Assembly: GCF_001278055.1 (NCBI RefSeq)
Contig: NZ_CP010802.1
Location: 2,147,504-2,211,503 of the forward strand
Origin: Desulfuromonas soudanensis
Lineage (GTDB): Bacteria > Desulfobacterota > Desulfuromonadia > Desulfuromonadales > WTL
Direction of reading: 5' to 3'
Length of the DNA stretch: 64,000 nucleotides
Shown: positions 63,962-64,000 of the stretch, piece after piece
Layout of the letters: each line of letters opens with the position of its first letter
How positions within the stretch are numbered: position 1 is the stretch's first letter
Translations under genes and position numbers: made by a program
Notes under the pieces: model-generated
What the model was told of the DNA's origin: nothing
The model's input: only the letters and a program-made list of their open reading frames with translations
Databases searched by the model: none

Positions 63962-64000
63962 TCAGTTTTCCGAGTCTTCCGGCAATCCCTGCCCCCTGTC
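63962..64000 (-). CDS. C-terminal fragment of a gene entering from the right edge
   Basis: Twelve codons ending in SEN and TGA at 63964-63962 are open to the edge, just upstream of the TolQ-like gene in the same direction. It is too short to identify. It could equally be non-coding. Confidence 0.3.
   Translation of the reverse strand, partial: DRGQGLPEDSEN

Overview
The window comes from a GC-rich, Gram-negative, anaerobic bacterium. It most resembles the Desulfuromonadales/Geobacterales (Desulfuromonadia). This is inferred from the etfAB plus membrane Fe-S oxidoreductase cluster, the FadL porins, and the long block yceD-rpmF-plsX-fabHDG-acpP-fabF-rpiB-glyA-comEB-nrdR-ribDE-ribBA-ribH-nusB-hom. 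The species cannot be fixed from the sequence alone.

Region 1 (1-19,630) is a fatty-acid degradation regulon. Two minus-strand operons flank and converge on a small MerR-type regulator gene (5277-5693). One operon encodes a membrane Fe-S EtfAB:quinone oxidoreductase, EtfB, EtfA and then a Crp/Fnr regulator. The other runs from 17.9 kb to 5.7 kb and encodes acyl-CoA synthetase, a fused hydroxyacyl-CoA dehydrogenase/enoyl-CoA hydratase, thiolase, acyl-CoA dehydrogenase, an MBL-fold hydrolase, a dienoyl-CoA-reductase-like flavoprotein, a chalcone-isomerase-like exported protein and a winged-helix-like Fe-S protein. A FadL porin lies upstream. The promoters of the oxidoreductase operon, fadD operon and fadL share one design: a -35 TTGAC box that runs into an ACGTAA palindrome, a 17-bp spacer and a TATAAA-like -10. 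A copy of the palindrome also lies in the regulator's own leader. I read this as an autoregulated MerR regulon that sends beta-oxidation electrons through ETF to the quinone pool.

Region 2 (20-29 kb) holds tRNA-Leu, proline dehydrogenase, an NFACT/RqcH-like protein and a MetY-type sulfhydrylase. It also holds an IS110-family (IS1111-like) insertion sequence with a strongly structured non-coding end that is a candidate bridge RNA. These are followed by a lipid A acyltransferase, TrmL and a second FadL with a different promoter.

Region 3 (29-44.3 kb, minus strand) is a housekeeping series for fatty-acid synthesis, riboflavin, one-carbon and nucleotide metabolism and homoserine dehydrogenase. 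It is headed by a near-consensus promoter before yceD. Region 4 (44.4-51.7 kb) holds mazG and a stretch with signs of decay (a 5'-truncated archaeal-type methionine adenosyltransferase, a possible fxsA remnant). It continues with a ferritin-like gene preceded by a 54-residue small gene, a Bax-like glucosaminidase lipoprotein and a polysaccharide deacetylase. It ends with an RSH protein whose hydrolase site looks intact and whose synthetase site looks degenerate, divergent from a DksA-like gene.

Region 5 (52-64 kb, minus strand) is an overlapping operon of tlyA (frameshifted in a 9-G tract), a tetrapyrrole methylase, a U32 protein, a YhaO/YhaN nuclease-ATPase pair and HIT. A GAF-containing chemoreceptor, phosphofructokinase, a ROK glucokinase and a TolQ/TolR pair follow. 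Only the GTG/TTG starts and overlaps stated per gene were checked base by base; residue positions are approximate.
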